A program made the position numbers and the translations under genes. A stretch of 64,000 bases of DNA from contig CAVOTI010000005.1 in NCBI GenBank assembly GCA_963699105.1, positions 868,001 to 932,000 on the forward strand, in the 5' to 3' direction. This stretch comes from Bog-756 sp963699105 (lineage in GTDB: Bacteria; Actinomycetota; Acidimicrobiia; Acidimicrobiales; RAAP-2). Below are positions 34,724 to 44,413 of the stretch, one piece after another. Each line of letters begins with the position of its first letter. Positions within the stretch are counted from its first letter, which is position 1. The notes beneath the pieces were generated by a model. It saw only the letters and a list, made by a program, of their open reading frames with translations. It ran no database searches and was not told the DNA's origin.

Positions 34724-35341
34724 GTGGTCGACACCATCATCGATTATGAGGACACGTCCGTCGAGGTCCACCGGCTGGTGGTCGGGCCCATGGACAACAA
34801 CGTCTACATCCTGCGCTGCCGGTCGACCGGCCAGTCGCTGCTGATCGACGCAGCCAACGAGCACGACAAGCTGCTCGACCTGTGCCGGGCCCTCGACGTG
34901 CGCCAGGTAGTCGAGACCCACGGGCACTGGGACCACATCCAGGCGGTGGAGGCGGTGCGCGACGCCGGGATCGATGTCGCCGTCACCAGCGCCGATGCCG
35001 CCATGCTCCCGTCCTACGACCAGATCCTCGAGGACCAGTCGACCCTCGAGGTGGGAAGACTCCGCATCGGGACCATCGCCACTCCGGGGCACACCAGAGG
35101 GTCGATGTGCTTCCTGGTGGAGGGCACCCCGCTCCTGTTCACCGGAGACACGCTGTTCCCGGGGGGCCCGGGCAACACCGCTCTCGAGGGATCCGACTTC
35201 CGCACCATCATCGACTCCATCGAGAACCGCCTGTTCTCGGCCTTCGGCCCGGACACCATCGTGCTCCCCGGCCACGGCGTCGGCACCACCATCGGGGCCG
35301 AGTCACCCCACCTCGACGAATGGATCGACCGCGGCTGGTGA
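34724..35341 (+). CDS. MBL-fold metallo-hydrolase (glyoxalase II-like)
   Basis: 205 residues with the metallo-beta-lactamase metal site THGHWDHIQAV, a later His in TPGHTRGSM, the bridging Asp in LLFTGDTLFPGG and the terminal His in LPGHG. The GGPGNT loop and length are those of the glyoxalase-II-like branch, which hydrolyses thioesters such as S-lactoyl-thiols; in mycothiol users the thiol could be mycothiol (inference). Start GTG 34724. Followed by a strong hairpin at 35372-35394. Confidence 0.8.
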   Translation: MVDTIIDYEDTSVEVHRLVVGPMDNNVYILRCRSTGQSLLIDAANEHDKLLDLCRALDVRQVVETHGHWDHIQAVEAVRDAGIDVAVTSADAAMLPSYDQILEDQSTLEVGRLRIGTIATPGHTRGSMCFLVEGTPLLFTGDTLFPGGPGNTALEGSDFRTIIDSIENRLFSAFGPDTIVLPGHGVGTTIGAESPHLDEWIDRGW

Positions 35342-35371
35342 GCCTGGAACGGCTGGGTAGGTACGGATCTC

Positions 35372-35394
35372 GCCGGACCCCGCCGGGGTCCGGC
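35372..35394. terminator. Strong GC hairpin in a convergent gap, possible bidirectional terminator
   Basis: A 10-bp perfect stem (35372-35381 with 35385-35394) closes a 3-nt GCC loop, 31 nt after the MBL hydrolase stop and about 40 nt before the end of the minus-strand glycosidase gene. It has no U-tract, as is common in high-GC actinobacteria. Partial copies of the right arm follow at 35391-35408. Confidence 0.5.
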
Positions 35395-35434
35395 CGGGGT
35401 CCGGCCGGGGCACGTCCCGCCGGTGATCAGGCGA

Positions 35435-37621
35435 TCAGACGGCGGTCGAAGGCCGGCGAGGTTCCCGTACCAGCTCGATGGAGGACGGGAGCCCACTGAC
35501 CTCCACCCCACCGGGGACCTTGGACCCGACTTCGATGGTCACCCGGGACCCGGCCAGCGGGATGCCGTCCACCTTCAGGTATCCGATCCACTCGGGCAGG
35601 TTGGGGCAGAGCCAGGTCTTCCCGTAGGGGACCCAGGGATCGAGGCGGAGCAGGGTGCGCAGGCACAACAGGGGTGATGCCGCCGCCCACGCCTGGGGTG
35701 AGCACGAGGTGGGATAGCCCACCGGGATCGACAGTTCGTCCCGGTCCAGCCCGCTGAACAGCTCGGGCAGCCGCCCGCCCTGGGCCTGGGCCGCATCCAT
35801 GAGGCCGAAGATCAGCTGCTGGGCGGCGGCGTCGAACCCGTAACGGGCCAGCCCGGCGGCCACGATGGCGGTGTCGTGGGGCCACACCGAGCCGCAGTGG
35901 TAGCTGATCGGGTTGTACCCACCACCGGTCTTGGACAGGGTGCGCACGCCCCAGCCCGAGAACATGGCCGGGGACATGAGGGCCTCGGCCACCCGGCGGG
36001 CCTTGTCCTCGTCGACGATGCCCGTCCACAGGCAGTGACCGATGTTGGAGGTCAGCGAGTCGATGGGTCGTTTGTCGGCGTCGAGCCCGACGGCGAACCA
36101 TCCCTTGTCCTCCAGCCAGAAATCGCGGTTGAACGCCACCTTGAGCTGGGTGGCCTTGGCCCGGAAGCGGTCGTAGGTGGCGGCATCCCCCACCTCGAAG
36201 GCGAAGTGGGCGCTGGCCAGGTAGGCGCCGTAGGTGTAGGCCTGGACCTCGCACAGGGCGATGGGGGCCTCGGCCACCGTGCCGTCGGCATAGCGGATCC
36301 CGTCCCAGCTGTCCTTCCATCCCTGGTTGGCCAGTCCCCGGTCGGTCGACCGCTTGTACTCGACGTAGCCGTCGCCGTCGGCGTCACCGAACTGTTCGAT
36401 CCACTCGATGGCCCGGGCCGCATTGGGCAGCAGTTCGTCGACCATCTCACGGGCCACGCCCCAGCGCCGCATCTCACCGAGGAGCATGACGAACAGCGGG
36501 GTGGCGTCGGCGGTCCCGTAGTAGATGCTCCCGCCCCCGAGCGACAGCGACGCCGCCGCCCCGAAGCGCATCTCGTGGAGGATGCGGCCCGGCTCCTCCT
36601 CGTGGCGCGGATCGACGTCGGTTCCCTGGAACCGGGCCAGGGTCTGCAGCACGCCCCGGGCCAGATCGGGGTCGACCAGCAGGGCCATCCAGGCCGTCAG
36701 AAGGGAGTCCCGCCCGAACACCGTCATGAACCACGGCGCACCGGCCGCCACCACCACCCGTTCGGGATAATCGGGATCGAAGATGCGCAGGGCCCCGAGG
36801 TCCTCGTTGCTCCGATCGATGACCTCTTTCAGGCCGGGGTGGTCGGTCTCGACCCGGGGCACCAGCCGACGCCACTGGGCCAGGCGCTCGGTCGGTGTCG
36901 CCCGGTCGACCGATTCGCCGCACCGGTAGCGCGGGTCGAAGGAGACCTCGTCGATGACCGGTGCGAACTCGACACAGGTGGACCACTCGCTCCGGGACGG
37001 GACGTCGACATCGAAGGTGGCGGTGCCCACGCCCACCTTGGTGGCACCGGTGAATCGGATCTCCATGCCCCTGACCGCGTTCGACCGCCGGTGCGAGTAG
37101 GTGAGCGTGGTCAGCCCGTCAGCCGTCCCGGTCCCGTCGGGCGGGTCCAGCGTGGAGGTCGTCTGGTTCCCCGGCACCTCGGTCCCGGTGCGTCCCTCCT
37201 TCACCGCGAACAGATCGGCGAAGTCGCTGCCCACCTGGAGCTCGACCGTGCACGAGGCCGGTTCGTCTCCGAAGTTGCGGATGGTGAGGTCCTCACGCAT
37301 GCCCTGGCCCACGTAGCGGGAGCGGAACACCATCAGGGTGGAGTCGGCCCGGCCGGTCGGCGGTGGGCAACGGGACACGAAGGTGGACGAGAACGGGTTG
37401 TCGGTCACCGCCGCCAGCGGCTCGGTCCTGACTCCGTTGACGAGGACCTCGAACCGGGAGAGAATCCGGGTGTCGCGGAAGAACAGTCCCTGGGCCGCCC
37501 CGGGGCTGATGTCACCGGCGCCGCCGCTGATGGCGAAGGTGGACTCGTCGACCAGGGTGACGACCCCCGCCGTGGAGTCGAGTTGGGCGACCGGGCCGGC
37601 AAAGTTCCACGGGTCGGCCAT
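35435..37621 (-). CDS. Amylo-alpha-1,6-glucosidase / glycogen debranching enzyme-like protein
   Basis: 728 residues. The N-terminal beta-sandwich (TFAISGGAGDISPGAAQGLFFRDTRILSRFE) is the debranching-enzyme N-terminal domain found in actinobacteria. The C-terminal alpha/alpha-barrel contains FGRDSLLTAWMALLVDP, EWIEQFGDADGDGYVEY, NQGWKDSWDGIRY and SCSPQAWAAASPLLCL, features of the GDE/AGL glucosidase family. It probably acts on alpha-1,6-linked glucans or trehalose-like sugars. Start ATG 37621. It is divergent from sufC, with a 117-nt gap. Confidence 0.85.
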   Translation of the reverse strand: MADPWNFAGPVAQLDSTAGVVTLVDESTFAISGGAGDISPGAAQGLFFRDTRILSRFEVLVNGVRTEPLAAVTDNPFSSTFVSRCPPPTGRADSTLMVFRSRYVGQGMREDLTIRNFGDEPASCTVELQVGSDFADLFAVKEGRTGTEVPGNQTTSTLDPPDGTGTADGLTTLTYSHRRSNAVRGMEIRFTGATKVGVGTATFDVDVPSRSEWSTCVEFAPVIDEVSFDPRYRCGESVDRATPTERLAQWRRLVPRVETDHPGLKEVIDRSNEDLGALRIFDPDYPERVVVAAGAPWFMTVFGRDSLLTAWMALLVDPDLARGVLQTLARFQGTDVDPRHEEEPGRILHEMRFGAAASLSLGGGSIYYGTADATPLFVMLLGEMRRWGVAREMVDELLPNAARAIEWIEQFGDADGDGYVEYKRSTDRGLANQGWKDSWDGIRYADGTVAEAPIALCEVQAYTYGAYLASAHFAFEVGDAATYDRFRAKATQLKVAFNRDFWLEDKGWFAVGLDADKRPIDSLTSNIGHCLWTGIVDEDKARRVAEALMSPAMFSGWGVRTLSKTGGGYNPISYHCGSVWPHDTAIVAAGLARYGFDAAAQQLIFGLMDAAQAQGGRLPELFSGLDRDELSIPVGYPTSCSPQAWAAASPLLCLRTLLRLDPWVPYGKTWLCPNLPEWIGYLKVDGIPLAGSRVTIEVGSKVPGGVEVSGLPSSIELVREPRRPSTAV

Positions 37622-37690
37622 GGGGTTACCGTACCGGCACAGTCGGGTGCCGGGGTAATCATTCGCCGGGAACCACCCCCGTCGAAATTG

Positions 37691-37711
37691 CTCCTATTCT
37701 TGTAGGGGAAA
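37691..37711 (+). promoter_or_regulatory. Palindromic motif upstream of the sufC-sufS-sufU unit
   Basis: The sequence starts CTCCTA and continues through TAGGGGAAA, giving half-sites CTCCTA and TAGGGG six bases apart, 27 nt before the sufC GTG. It matches 14 of 21 positions, in transcribed orientation, with the motif before sufB (45851-45871). This is the AT-richest stretch of the surrounding region and probably contains the promoter. Confidence 0.45.
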
Positions 37712-37738
37712 ATACAGAATGGGGTTAAGATCACAGGC

Positions 37739-38502
<764 letters not shown>

Positions 38503-38515
<13 letters not shown>

Positions 38516-39801
38516 ACCAGGCCGACCGCGTCGAGGTGGCCTCCGCCGACGCCTCCGGGAACCCGTCGAGGGAGCTCGACGTGGCCACCCTCCGCAAGGA
38601 CTTTCCCCTCCTCGGCCGGGAGGTCAACGGACACCCCATCACCTATCTGGACACCGCTGCCTCCGCTCAACGACCGGTCCAGGTGCTCGACGCCATGCGG
38701 ACCTACGACGAGACCACGCACGCCAACGTGCACCGCGGGGTGTACTCCATCGCCGAGGAGGCCACCCGGCGCTTCGAGGCCGCCCGCAACAACGTGGGTC
38801 GGTTCATCGGGGCCCCCCAGCCCGACCGCGAGATCGTGTTCACCAAAAACGCCACCGAGGCACTCAACCTGGTGGCCCACACCTGGGGGCGCGCCCACCT
38901 GCAACCCGGCGACGTCATCGTGCTGACCGAGATGGAGCACCACGCCAACATCGTCCCGTGGCACATGCTGGCCGAACAGCGGGGACTGGTCGTGCGGTGG
39001 ATCCCGATCGACGACGAGGGCCAGCTCATCCTCGACCACCTCGACCGCCTGCTGGACGGGGCCAAGCTGGTCGGGATCACCTGCATGTCCAATGTGCTCG
39101 GCACCCTGAACCCCATCCCTCACATCGCCGAGGCCGCCCACCGGGCCGGCGCCGTGGTGGTGGCCGACGGCGCCCAGTCCGTCCCCCACCTGCCCACCGA
39201 CGTCACGGCCCTGGGGGTCGACTTCATCGCCTTCAGCGCCCACAAGATGCTCGGCCCCACCGGCATCGGGGTGCTGTGGGGACGGGAGGAGCTGCTCAGT
39301 GCCCTGCCTCCGTTCTTGGGCGGCGGGGAGATGATCCTCGACGTGCGCAAGGACGGGTTCATCCCCAACGACATCCCGTGGCGCTTCGAGGCCGGCACGC
39401 CGCCGATCACCGAGGCCATCGGACTGGATGCGGCCGTCGACTACCTGCGGGCCGTCGGCATGGAAGCCGTACGCGCCCACGAGATCTCCCTGACCCGTTA
39501 CGCCATGGCCACGCTCGAGGAACGCTTCGGGAGCGATCTCCGGATCTTCGGTCCCCCGGATGCGGCGGGGCGGGGTGGGGTGGTGTCGTTCGCCTACCGG
39601 GACCTGCATCCCCACGACATCTCCCAGATCCTCGACCAGTACGGGGTGTGCGTTCGGGCCGGGCACCACTGCGCCAAGCCGCTCATGCGCCGCCTCGGGG
39701 TCAATGCCACGGCCAGGGCCTCGTTCGGTCTGTACAACGACGAGTCCGATGTGGACACCCTGTCGGATGCCCTGGCCCAGGCCGGAGCGTTCTTCGGATG
39801 A
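38503..39801 (+). CDS. sufS: Cysteine desulfurase SufS
   Basis: PLP enzyme that removes sulfur from cysteine for Fe-S assembly. 432 residues, group II. PLP-lysine at about residue 248 (FSAHKMLGPTG), catalytic Cys at about 390 (RAGHHCAKPLM), plus FTKNATEALNLVAHTWG and TEMEHHANIVPW. The active Cys lies in the short loop characteristic of SufS, which needs SufU (encoded next) as sulfur acceptor. ATG 38503 overlaps the sufC end. Confidence 0.95.
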
Positions 39802-39883
39802 CATCCGGCCAGTATCCTGGGTGGGTGAACCGCACCCGTACCAGCCGGCATTCCGGTGCCGCCCACCCGGCCGGGGGTTCCTG

Positions 39884-40414
39884 ATGCCCGGCCTCGAGGA
39901 CCTCTATCGCGAGATCATCCTCGATCACTACCGCTCGCCCCGGAACCGGGGCGAGCTCCAGTCGCCACCGGCCCAGCGGCTCGAGGGCTTCAACCCGCTG
40001 TGCGGGGACGAGGTGGTGGTGACCCTGGAGGTGAAGGACGGCGTGCTCTCCGACATCAAGATCGCCGGAACCGGGTGCTCGATCAGCCAGTCGTCGGCAT
40101 CGCTGATGTCGGCGGCGGTCAAGGGCAAGCCCGTCCCGGACGTGCGGGCCCTGATCCACACGTTCAAGGGGATGATGTCCATCCACGAGTCCACCCTCCC
40201 CTCCGGGGGCGCCGGGGGCGCCGGGGCCGCCGGGGACGGTGACGGCTCGGGGGCCACGGTCGAGCCACTGGAGCCGGAGGCCATCGACATCGATGCCCTC
40301 GGCGAGCTGGCCGCCCTGCAGGGAGTGGTGAAGTTCCCCGTCCGGATCAAGTGCGCCACCCTGAGCTGGAACACCCTGGCCCAGGGGCTCGACGAGAGCG
40401 AAGCCACCTCCTGA
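39884..40414 (+). CDS. sufU: SufU zinc-dependent sulfurtransferase
   Basis: 176 residues, slightly longer than usual because of a Gly-rich insertion (GGAGGAGAAGDGDGSG, ~110-124). Family residues are Cys40 and Asp42 (NPLCGDEV), Cys65 (GTGCSISQSSAS) and Cys158 (RIKCATLSW), which bind Zn and accept sulfur from SufS. The N-terminus LYREIILDHYRSPRNRG is conserved. ATG 39884 is chosen because the family starts there. The gap to sufS is 82 nt. The Gly insertion is encoded by GC-rich triplets and is probably a loop. Confidence 0.9.
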   Translation: MPGLEDLYREIILDHYRSPRNRGELQSPPAQRLEGFNPLCGDEVVVTLEVKDGVLSDIKIAGTGCSISQSSASLMSAAVKGKPVPDVRALIHTFKGMMSIHESTLPSGGAGGAGAAGDGDGSGATVEPLEPEAIDIDALGELAALQGVVKFPVRIKCATLSWNTLAQGLDESEATS

Positions 40415-40435
40415 CCGGCGGGGCGGGGACGCCGC

Positions 40436-41188
40436 TCAGCTGTAGGAGGCGTACCCGGTCCGGTCGACCAGCTCGGCCAGCTCACTCGAGCCGGTGGCCA
40501 CCACCCGCCCCCCCGAAAGCACGTGGACCACGTCGGGGTGGAGCACGTCGAGCAGCCGGCGGAAGTGGGTGATGGCCAGCACGCCCAGTCCCCACTCGGT
40601 CGTGGCCTCCTCCACCCGCCGCCCTACGGCGCCCAGGGCGTCGACGTCCAGCCCGGAGTCGATCTCGTCGAGAACGGCGAATCGGGGTCGCAGCACCCCG
40701 AGCTGCAAAGTCTCGTTCCGCTTGCGCTCCCCGCCCGACAGGTCGACGTTCAGTGGGCGGTCGAGGAACCGCTCGTCGAAACCGATCCGGTGCGCCTCGT
40801 CCCGCAACCGCTCGGCGATGTCGGCCGCCGATCCCGGTCCGTCCGCCGACCCGGAGGCGACCGGGGCCCGGGCGGCGGTGAGCGACCTCACCAGCGATAC
40901 ACCGGGCACCTCGATGGGGTGCTGCATGCCGAGGAACAGACCGGCCCGGGCCCGCTGCCACGTGGGCAGGGCCAGGAGGTCGATACCGTCGAGCGTCACC
41001 GACCCCTCGAAGATCTCATAGCCGGGTCGCCCCATCAGGACATGGGCCAGCGTGCTCTTGCCTGAACCGTTCGGCCCCATGACGGCGTGGACCTCTCCGC
41101 TTCGCACCGTCAGGGTCACACCCGACAGGATCTCGCGCCCCGGGACACCGGCCCGCAGCCCCTCGATGCGTAGCTCGCCGGTGCTCAC
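40436..41188 (-). CDS. sufC: SUF Fe-S assembly ATPase SufC (copy 2)
   Basis: 250 residues with Walker A GPNGSGKST, Q-loop GMQHPIEVPGV, signature SGGERKRNE, Walker B FAVLDEIDSGLD and H-loop ITHFRRLL. All ATPase motifs are intact, but the sequence differs throughout from copy 1, especially in the helical insert (ARAPVASGSADGPGSAAD). Start GTG 41188 overlaps the Rieske stop as GTGA. It sits in sufD-Rieske-sufC order, the usual actinobacterial arrangement. Which copy serves SufBD cannot be told from sequence. Confidence 0.93.
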   Translation of the reverse strand: MSTGELRIEGLRAGVPGREILSGVTLTVRSGEVHAVMGPNGSGKSTLAHVLMGRPGYEIFEGSVTLDGIDLLALPTWQRARAGLFLGMQHPIEVPGVSLVRSLTAARAPVASGSADGPGSAADIAERLRDEAHRIGFDERFLDRPLNVDLSGGERKRNETLQLGVLRPRFAVLDEIDSGLDVDALGAVGRRVEEATTEWGLGVLAITHFRRLLDVLHPDVVHVLSGGRVVATGSSELAELVDRTGYASYS

Positions 41189-41532
41189 GGCACCACCACC
41201 GACACGTCATCGCCCTCCAGGACGAGGTCGTAGACCGGCACGGGACGGGTGGCGGGGAGCGAAGAGGGCGCCCCGGTGCGCAGATCGAAGGTGGACCCGT
41301 GCTTGGAGCATTCGATCTCACACTCGGTCGTCCATACCTCGCCCTCGGCCAGCGAATAGTCCTCGTGGCTGCATTGATCTCCCACAGCGAAGAAGTCGTC
41401 GGCAATGCGGACCAGGGCCACCCGCAGGCCGGCCACGTCGAACCGCCGGGCCTGGCCGGGGGCCAGGTCATCACGGGAGCACAGGCGGACCACGTGGGCC
41501 GATCCGGACTCGGTGGGAGCGGGATCAGGCAC
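41185..41532 (-). CDS. Rieske-type [2Fe-2S] ferredoxin of the SUF operon
   Basis: 115 residues with a Rieske site C-S-H ... C-S-K-H (QCSHEDYSLAEGE ... IECSKHGSTFDLRTG), typical of the NirD/dioxygenase-ferredoxin branch. Such a 'non-heme iron oxygenase ferredoxin subunit' is a recurrent neighbour of sufD and sufC in Actinobacteria. It probably delivers electrons during cluster assembly, but this is inference from context. It overlaps sufD by 8 nt and sufC by 4 nt. Start GTG 41532. Confidence 0.88.
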   Translation of the reverse strand: MPDPAPTESGSAHVVRLCSRDDLAPGQARRFDVAGLRVALVRIADDFFAVGDQCSHEDYSLAEGEVWTTECEIECSKHGSTFDLRTGAPSSLPATRPVPVYDLVLEGDDVSVVVP

Positions 41533-42895
41533 GGTGGGCTCCGCTCCGGTCGGCCAGCGCCTGGCCGACCGTGGCCCGGACGCCGTCGATCGGCACCTGG
41601 TCGGCGATGTTCTCGAAGAAGCCGCCCACGATCAGTCGCTCGGCCATCTCGGGGTCGACGCCACGCGACTCGAGGTAGTAGCGCTGATCCCCATCCACCG
41701 GGCCGACGGTCGAACCGTGGCTGCATTTCACGTCGTTCTCCTCGATGTCGAGGTTGGGGACCGAGTCGGCATGGGCACCCTCGTCGAGGACCAGGTTGTG
41801 ATTGGTCTGCATGGCGTCGGACTTCGCCGCTCCTCGGCGGACCCGGATCAGGCCGCTGTAGACGGAGTGGGCCCGGTCGGCCACCGCTCCCATGAACAAG
41901 AGGTCGCTGGTGGTGTGGGGGGCACGATGGTCCTGAAGGGTGCGGAAGTCCAGCATCTGGTCGTCCCGTCCGATGAAGGCGGCACGCAGCCGGCTGGTTC
42001 CCGACGCCCCCTCGAGGGCCGAATCGGTTCTGAGCCTGGCGTAACTCCCTCCCAACGCCACGGCGAAACTGTCCAGGGTGGCATCGGCGCCGATGGCGCT
42101 GGCCTGATGGGCCAGCTGCCACGTGCGGGGGCCGAGAGCCTGCACACTGACGTAGGACAACTGGGCGCCGTCGTCCACCCTGATCTCGCTCACCGGTACG
42201 ACCAGGCGCTCGACGCCTCCCTCGCCGTCCCGCCCCGGCGACGGCGAGGGCGAGGGCGACGGCGAGGAGCTGGACGGCAGCCCGGCCAGTAGTCCGGCGT
42301 CGACGTCGACCACGATCTCGATGACCGCCGCCCTCGAACCCCGACCGGTCCGGACGACCGTCCTGGGGAACACGGCGCTGCCACTGGCCGCCCCGACCAC
42401 GTGGACCACCACGATCGGGTCCTCGATCGAGGCACCGGCGCCCACCTCGACCACCAGGGGGTCGACGGAAAAGGCGTCGTTCAAGAGAAGGAAGTCCCGC
42501 GGGTCGACCACCACCGCGCCGAGCAGCGCCTCGGGGTCACTCTGTTCGGCGACCCGTCCCAGGGTCAGCACGTCGTCTCCCACCGATGAGGCCACCGTGG
42601 CCAGCACGCCGTCGATGGTGATCATGAGACCGGCCCGCGGGCCGAGACTGGTCACCAGCGAGTGGACCCGGTCTGAGGGCGAGGGGCCCGGACCGCCGGA
42701 CAGCTCGACCCACTCGGTACCGGCCGGGTGGAACCGGTCGAGCTCGAACTGATCGATGCGGCTGTACCGCCACACCTCGTCCTTCTCGGTGGGAAGCGGA
42801 CCGGTGGCGAATGTCTCCGCCGCCGCCAGGCGACGCCGTCGCAGCCACGGCGGACCGGGCAGGACGGCAGATGAGTCGGGCGTGAAGGTGGACAA
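41525..42895 (-). CDS. sufD: SUF Fe-S assembly scaffold SufD
   Basis: 456 residues; partner of SufB in the SufBC2D complex. The C-terminal beta-helix half contains VKCSHGSTVGPVDGDQRYYL with the conserved His, and the helical end ESRGVDPEMAERLIVGGFFENI. The N-terminus has WLRRRRLAAAETF and EVWRYSRIDQF. The start is TTG 42895 with GAGAGG about 8 nt upstream; no ATG or GTG in frame is well placed. A hairpin in the leader overlaps this RBS. Confidence 0.9.
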   Translation of the reverse strand: MSTFTPDSSAVLPGPPWLRRRRLAAAETFATGPLPTEKDEVWRYSRIDQFELDRFHPAGTEWVELSGGPGPSPSDRVHSLVTSLGPRAGLMITIDGVLATVASSVGDDVLTLGRVAEQSDPEALLGAVVVDPRDFLLLNDAFSVDPLVVEVGAGASIEDPIVVVHVVGAASGSAVFPRTVVRTGRGSRAAVIEIVVDVDAGLLAGLPSSSSPSPSPSPSPGRDGEGGVERLVVPVSEIRVDDGAQLSYVSVQALGPRTWQLAHQASAIGADATLDSFAVALGGSYARLRTDSALEGASGTSRLRAAFIGRDDQMLDFRTLQDHRAPHTTSDLLFMGAVADRAHSVYSGLIRVRRGAAKSDAMQTNHNLVLDEGAHADSVPNLDIEENDVKCSHGSTVGPVDGDQRYYLESRGVDPEMAERLIVGGFFENIADQVPIDGVRATVGQALADRSGAHRA

Positions 42896-42901
42896 ACAGG
42901 G

Positions 42902-42924
42902 GCCTCTCGCGAAACGAGGCCCGA
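42902..42924 (-). promoter_or_regulatory. Leader hairpin overlapping the sufD ribosome-binding site
   Basis: On the transcribed strand GGGCCTC and GAGGCCC pair across a 9-nt loop (GTTTCGCGA). The right arm contains part of the AGAGG that precedes the TTG start, so the stem could hide the RBS. Only one instance is seen. Confidence 0.4.
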
Positions 42925-43071
42925 CCTACGGGCCTCCACAGCCCATACTACCTGGCCGCATCGGCCGCCCCACCCCCACCGGTCCCACCATCGGCCCCCC
43001 ACCGGTCCCACCATCGGCGGCCGGTCAGGGCCCCGTGGGCGGTGGGGCGACGACCGGCATACGCTCGGGAC

Positions 43072-43935
43072 ATGACTGCGCCCGCCCGAACCTCCATCCC
43101 GTCCTTCGACTCCGAGGTCCTGGCCGTCGAGGTCGACGGCCATGTGGCCACCCTGTGGCTCGACCGGGCCGAAAAACGCAACGCCATGGGTCCGGCCTTC
43201 TGGGCCGATCTTCCCCGAGCCATGGCCGCCATCGAATCGACCCCGGAGGTACGGGCGCTGGTGGTGGCGGCCCGGGGACCCCACTTCTCCGTGGGTCTCG
43301 ACCTGTTGGCCATGGCCGGGCTGGTCGGCCCGTCCACCTCGGGTAACGGTGCCCCGCCGTCGATGGCGGCCCGGGCCCGCTCAGCCCGGACCGAGATCCT
43401 CCGGCTCCAGGCGGCGGTGACGTCGGTGGCCGACTGTCCCCTCCCGATCGTGGCCGCCGTCCACGGGTACTGCATCGGGGGTGGCGTCGACCTGATCGCC
43501 GCCTGCGACATCCGGCTGGCCAGTTCCGACGCACTGTTCTCGGTACGCGAGACGAAAGTCGCCATCGTTGCCGATCTCGGGAGCCTGCAACGGCTCCCGC
43601 ACATCATCGGCAAGGGCCACCTGGCCGAGCTCGCCTACACCGGCATGGACATCTCCGCCGCCCGGGCCGAATCGATCGGACTGGTGAACCGGGTCAGCGC
43701 CGATGCCGAAGCCGTCCTGGCCGACGCCCGCCGTCTGGCCGACGAGATCGCCGCCAACTCGCCGCTGGCCGTCCAGGGCACCAAGGCCGTCCTGGCCGCC
43801 GGCGAAGGGCGCTCGGTGGCCGAGGGGCTCGACTACGTGGCCACCTGGAACGCCGGGGCTCTGGCCTCCGACGATCTGACCGAAGCGATGGCGGCCTTCG
43901 TGGAGAAGCGACCCGGGGTGTTCACCGGGCGCTGA
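43072..43935 (+). CDS. Enoyl-CoA hydratase/isomerase, dienoyl-CoA isomerase-like
   Basis: 287-residue crotonase. The oxyanion-hole glycines are in GPHFSVGLDL and YCIGGGVDLIAACDIR. The segment VAIVADLGSLQRLPHIIG has the Asp characteristic of delta3,5-delta2,4-dienoyl-CoA isomerases (ECH1 type) rather than the second Glu of hydratases, so isomerase activity on dienoyl-CoA is likely. ATG 43072. It lies on the opposite strand between sufD and the four-Cys protein, interrupting the SUF region. Confidence 0.8.
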   Translation: MTAPARTSIPSFDSEVLAVEVDGHVATLWLDRAEKRNAMGPAFWADLPRAMAAIESTPEVRALVVAARGPHFSVGLDLLAMAGLVGPSTSGNGAPPSMAARARSARTEILRLQAAVTSVADCPLPIVAAVHGYCIGGGVDLIAACDIRLASSDALFSVRETKVAIVADLGSLQRLPHIIGKGHLAELAYTGMDISAARAESIGLVNRVSADAEAVLADARRLADEIAANSPLAVQGTKAVLAAGEGRSVAEGLDYVATWNAGALASDDLTEAMAAFVEKRPGVFTGR

Positions 43936-43986
43936 TCGGGTCCCTGCCCCGCCGGCCCGCCGCCCCGCCGGCCGGCCCCGCCGGCC

Positions 43987-44331
43987 TCAGCGCTTACGGC
44001 GCCACCAGCGGCCGTCTCTGCGGCCCTCGCGCTCGTCTTCCTTCCGAACCTCGGCGAGCACGTCGGGCCCGACTGCGTCGATGATCTCCTCGGCCTGGCT
44101 GAGCAGCTTGGCCGCCTCCTCGCCGGGAACGTCGGGCATGGGCTCGAGAGCCGGCTCGACCAGCGACCCGTGCGACCAGCCCACGTCGGCCAACCGTGGG
44201 GCATAGGAAGGGCAGTTCTCCGGGCACCGCCACGGGGCCTCCGGGGCCAGGTCCAGGATGCAGAACCGGGCGACCTCCCCCGAGTCGTAGGTCCGGCTCT
44301 GGAAGTGCTTGCACTCTTCCCTCATCGGCAT
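43987..44331 (-). CDS. Small four-cysteine protein in the SUF locus, unknown function
   Basis: 114 residues. The conserved N-terminal half carries Cys7 (EECKHFQSRTY), Cys24 (RFCILDLAP), Cys36 (PWRCPEN) and Cys40 (NCPSY), a C-x16-C-x11-C-x3-C arrangement suited to an Fe-S cluster or Zn site. The second half is acidic then Arg-rich. Located 82 nt downstream of sufB on the same strand. I recall similar actinobacterial proteins with the PWRCPENCPSY motif, but know of no function. Start ATG 44331 or 44325. Confidence 0.6.
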   Translation of the reverse strand: MPMREECKHFQSRTYDSGEVARFCILDLAPEAPWRCPENCPSYAPRLADVGWSHGSLVEPALEPMPDVPGEEAAKLLSQAEEIIDAVGPDVLAEVRKEDEREGRRDGRWWRRKR

Positions 44332-44413
44332 CGGATCATTCTGCCTCTCTGGCCGGCCCGGCGCCTATCGTCCACCCGCGGCCTATCGGCCGGCGCCGGC
44401 CGGGACCGCCGCA

